The position numbers and the translations under genes were made by a program. Below are positions 8,301 to 10,014 of a DNA stretch of 10,014 nucleotides, one piece after another. Location: assembly GCA_016098155.1 (NCBI GenBank), contig JAAAJB010000873.1, positions 1 to 10,014 of the forward strand. Reading direction: 5' to 3'. The stretch comes from Actinomortierella ambigua (lineage: Eukaryota > Mortierellomycota > Mortierellomycetes > Mortierellales > Mortierellaceae). The notes under the pieces are model-generated. The model made no database searches. It was not told where the DNA came from and saw only the letters and a list, made by a program, of their open reading frames with translations. Each line of letters begins with the position of its first letter. Positions within the stretch are counted from its first letter, which is position 1.

Positions 8301-8687
8301 ACGATACGCGAATCGTCGATGGCCAGCCTCAGCGAGCCACCGTCGGCATAATCGGTGATGAGGAGAATCTCGCGTTCTTGGCACTGCACTCCGTGGTATT
8401 GGATGATGAACCTGCTGTGAAGACTCTTGAGCTGGTCAATCTCGCGCCTGATTTCGCTGTCGTCCACTGTGTGGTCACGGAGCAGAAACCTCTCGATGGT
8501 AGCATTCTGATTGTTGTAGCGGCCCTTGTAGACGATACCGGACACGCCGTAGCCGATGACATCACCTAACTCCAAAGATGGCTGCATGAGAGGTATCCAT
8601 TAGTGTCTGAAGCACTATGAGCGTCAGAGTGGCAGACAAGCAAGTCGGTTGCTCCAAGCTTACCTCGTTGGTGCTTTCCTGATTCAT
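5312..8687 (-). CDS. Kinase-like (TKL), single-pass membrane, Sel1-repeat protein, ~1097 aa
   Basis: Spliced gene: exon 1 is 8687-8664 (MNQESTNE), intron 8663-8582, exon 2 is 8581-5312 ending in TAA. Residue numbers below are for the spliced protein. Residues 10-265 are a tyrosine-kinase-like domain: glycine loop GYGVSG at 18-23, αC Glu in RREI (E55), LHQDLRSDN at 127-135 with the catalytic Asp (D130) and Asn kept, MAPELL at 173-178, the SDMYSLGMVMWE helix, and the usual late Arg in DPSERPD. The ATP-binding β3 Lys position is Glu (ATIERF, E38), DFG is GFG (G148), and HRD is HQD, so phosphotransfer is probably lost. A hydrophobic segment at about 321-339 follows two Arg and looks like a membrane anchor. 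Residues 362-1088 are 20 Sel1 repeats, helical hairpins that usually bind proteins. The gene stands alone. Kinase-Sel1 fusions are typical of mucoromycote fungi; a scaffold or pseudokinase-receptor role is inference. Confidence 0.9.
5342..7522 (-). repeat. Array of 20 Sel1-coding units, 108-nt period
   Basis: The coding span is 727 codons, which equals 20 x 36 plus 7. Typical units read xNLGxMYxxGRGVEQSDVEA, then VKWYxKAAxQGNPxAQ. The first unit (codons ending near 7415) and the second to last region are decayed but keep the 36-residue register: the stretch that looks like a 36-residue insertion near 5450-5560 is one worn unit. The only length change is a 21-nt insertion in the fifth unit, near 6986-7015. 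The 11 most regular units span 5774-6961 (1188 nt = 11 x 108). Because the period is a multiple of three, antisense frames also stay open for long distances. Confidence 0.95.
8582..8663 (-). other. 82-nt intron at the 5' end of the kinase-Sel1 gene
   Basis: On the minus strand, donor GAG|GTAAGC at 8664/8663, branch-like CACTAATGG, and acceptor TCATGCAG|CC at 8582/8581. Both junctions fall between codons, so exon 1 (8 codons from ATG at 8687) joins exactly to PSLELGDVIG. The alternative is translation from ATG 8587 inside this intron, which would overlap the acceptor (ATGCAG) and replace MNQESTNE by MQ. I favour the spliced form. Confidence 0.75.
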
Positions 8688-8800
8688 TCTGTAGAAATGG
8701 GGAATGAGGGGAATGAATTCAATGAATGAGCGAATGACAATTGCTATGAACTGCGCCAATGGCGACAAAATAAAAGGCGAAAATATGAACTGCGGCTATA
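8688..8800 (-). promoter_or_regulatory. Probable 5' leader and promoter of the kinase-Sel1 gene
   Basis: Just before the ATG the minus strand reads CATTTCTACAGA, which could itself be an acceptor of a leader intron. 8701-8737 is made of GAATGA-type steps. A CCAAT sequence is at 8756-8760 (plus strand). TATGAACTGCGCC at 8745-8757 recurs as TATGAACTGCGGC at 8784-8796. No clear TATA box is seen. Confidence 0.3.
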
Positions 8801-9814
8801 ACGAGATCGACCCGATCGCGCTGACTATTCTTAAGCTTCCATATATCCAAGAGGTGCTTTTGCAGCCCAGGCTCTCTTCATCCCGAACGAATCTTATGCG
8901 TGGTGGTAGGTAGCGCAAGCTGCGAATTCACTAGATACTTCTTGTCAAAGGAGGATCTGATGCAGCTGGAGGCAGCAACAGTGAATCCACGAGCGAACTG
9001 TCCGACATCACCTCAGTAGTGTACATGGTAAGTTTTGAAAGGGATGTGCTATTATTGACAACCCGACCCAGTCAAGCTGCCTGAAAATCCTTATTCTGTA
9101 CCTCTTTCGCACCACACTCTCTGTCTCTCCGATAAACACTTGCACTGAAGATTGAAAGAAGGAATAGTCAGACTCTCAGTCCATGCACCCATTTCTCCGA
9201 GGACACGGGAAACGGAAACCCTTTCACTCATCGATACCTTTCTTATTGGATCTTCTTGTGCACAATCCGGTTTGGTAAGCATCGCAATGACTGCCCGCAG
9301 GAGTAATTTGGTGTGAGGTAACTCCTCCAGGATAGTGCGCCAAACGAGGCGCAAGAGGACAAACACTGCACATTGGATAGCTCTCACGCCGCAGCGACTT
9401 GATTTCATGGAAGGTGCAGAGGAAACTTCCAAGTTGCGAGAGGATTGTTCATAAGTGCAATGGTCACATACGATAACAGGATACTTCGATCACGGCAGGA
9501 GAGCGCGTAGGAGAAACATGTTGCACATCGAAGCCGAGGTCAAGGTTTTTGCTACGAAAGGGTAATGTTGTACTCCTACCCAGGATAATCCCAACAAGGG
9601 CATGCGGAATCATTTTTCGCGTGGACAGTGCAGTGAAGGATTCTTGCATGCGGATACACATTCTGTGTGGCCTCAGGTTCAAACACGACACAGTCGAGCA
9701 TATAAGCTACTGTTTTACCGCACGTCAAAGTAGAAAATAGGCTAATTTCACAAACTCATTTATTTCATTCATTTCTCTGGAGCAGCTGCTGAATGAACCG
9801 CATGTCCAGGTCCA
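8801..9814. other. Region without a confident gene; scattered coding-like stretches
   Basis: On the plus strand 8935-9027 reads smoothly in one frame (it includes GGSDAAGGSNSESTSELSDI) between a CACTAG acceptor and a GTAAGT donor. On the minus strand 9691-9464 (IPHALVGIILGRSTTLPFRS) and 9408-9091 (AVFVLLRLVWRTILEELPHT) look protein-like, and a GTATGT donor lies at the end of the first. None has a domain I recognise, and I could not join them into one gene. Confidence 0.25.
9759..9764 (-). terminator. AATAAA poly(A) signal candidate
   Basis: AATAAA on the minus strand, about 50 nt beyond the TAA that closes the terminal exon at 9815, at a reasonable distance for its 3' UTR. It also directly follows a TGA (9767-9765) that ends an alternative frame of the same exon. 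Confidence 0.35.
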
Positions 9815-9953
9815 TTATAAAGGCTGAATTGCTTGCATCAGCGTCCACCTGTCGCCAATGTACTCAGAAAAAAAAAGCATGTCCATGTCTGAAGGACGGT
9901 CGAGTCCTCGTATCATAGACAGCCTACTTATCCTAAATAAACAAACATGCAAA
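9815..9953 (-). CDS. 3' terminal exon of an unrecognised gene continuing beyond 10014
   Basis: On the minus strand, 9983 down to 9954 shows a textbook 3' splice site: CTAAC branch point, a T/C tract and CCAG, 25 nt apart. The exon that follows is open for 45 codons in one frame to TAA at 9815. It reads LHVCLFRISRLSMIRGLDRP and then SDMDMLFFSEYIGDRWTLMQ. If the acceptor is instead TTTTCTGAG near 9863, another frame reads WRQVDADASNSAFIMDLD and on to a TGA at 9765. The two readings overlap and only one can be right. The intron (9954 to beyond the window end) and earlier exons are missing. Function unknown. Confidence 0.35.
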
Positions 9954-10014
9954 CTGGAAAAAAAAGAGAGGTGTAATGGTTAGCGGCCTGAAGAGTCAAG
10001 ACACGACCGTACAA

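Noticed and set aside
8183..8569. 128-codon plus-strand frame
   Set aside because: Antisense to the kinase-like domain, whose minus-strand motifs are clear.

Overview
This looks like nuclear DNA of a fungus, most likely an early-diverging one (a Mortierella-like mucoromycote is my best guess). Three things point there. The genes are monocistronic and well spaced, with short GT-AG introns carrying CTAAC/CTAAT-type branch points and pyrimidine tracts. The base composition is roughly balanced. The largest gene joins a tyrosine-kinase-like domain to a long Sel1 repeat array, a design that is expanded in that group. There is no bacterial operon, ribosomal binding site, phage, CRISPR or RNA-gene signal that I can defend.

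Layout: 1-700 holds a pair of ~57-nt direct repeats and a purine-rich tract, with no firm gene. From about 710 (firm from 989) to 1697, the plus strand carries an unrecognised multi-exon gene that splices coherently but has one frame break in a T run at 1120-1124. 2104-2856 (minus) is a complete classical short-chain dehydrogenase/reductase with a TATA-like promoter. 3060-3700 is intergenic with an imperfect direct repeat. 3707-4409 is coding-like on the plus strand but broken into several frames, partly at long C or G runs. 4410-5311 is intergenic: a T-rich tract, a GT-rich tract and a small hairpin.

5312-8687 (minus) is the main gene: a two-exon, ~1097-residue protein with a degenerate TKL kinase domain (β3 Lys replaced by Glu, DFG read as GFG, HRD read as HQD), one predicted membrane segment, and exactly 20 units of a 36-residue Sel1 repeat. 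Upstream of it is a small promoter region. The last 1.2 kb has only weak coding signals, apart from a well-formed 3' terminal exon on the minus strand at 9815-9953, whose gene continues beyond the window.

The genes do not form an evident pathway. The most interesting object is the kinase-membrane-Sel1 protein: probably a catalytically dead, membrane-anchored receptor-like or scaffold protein whose repeat array shows recent unit duplication.
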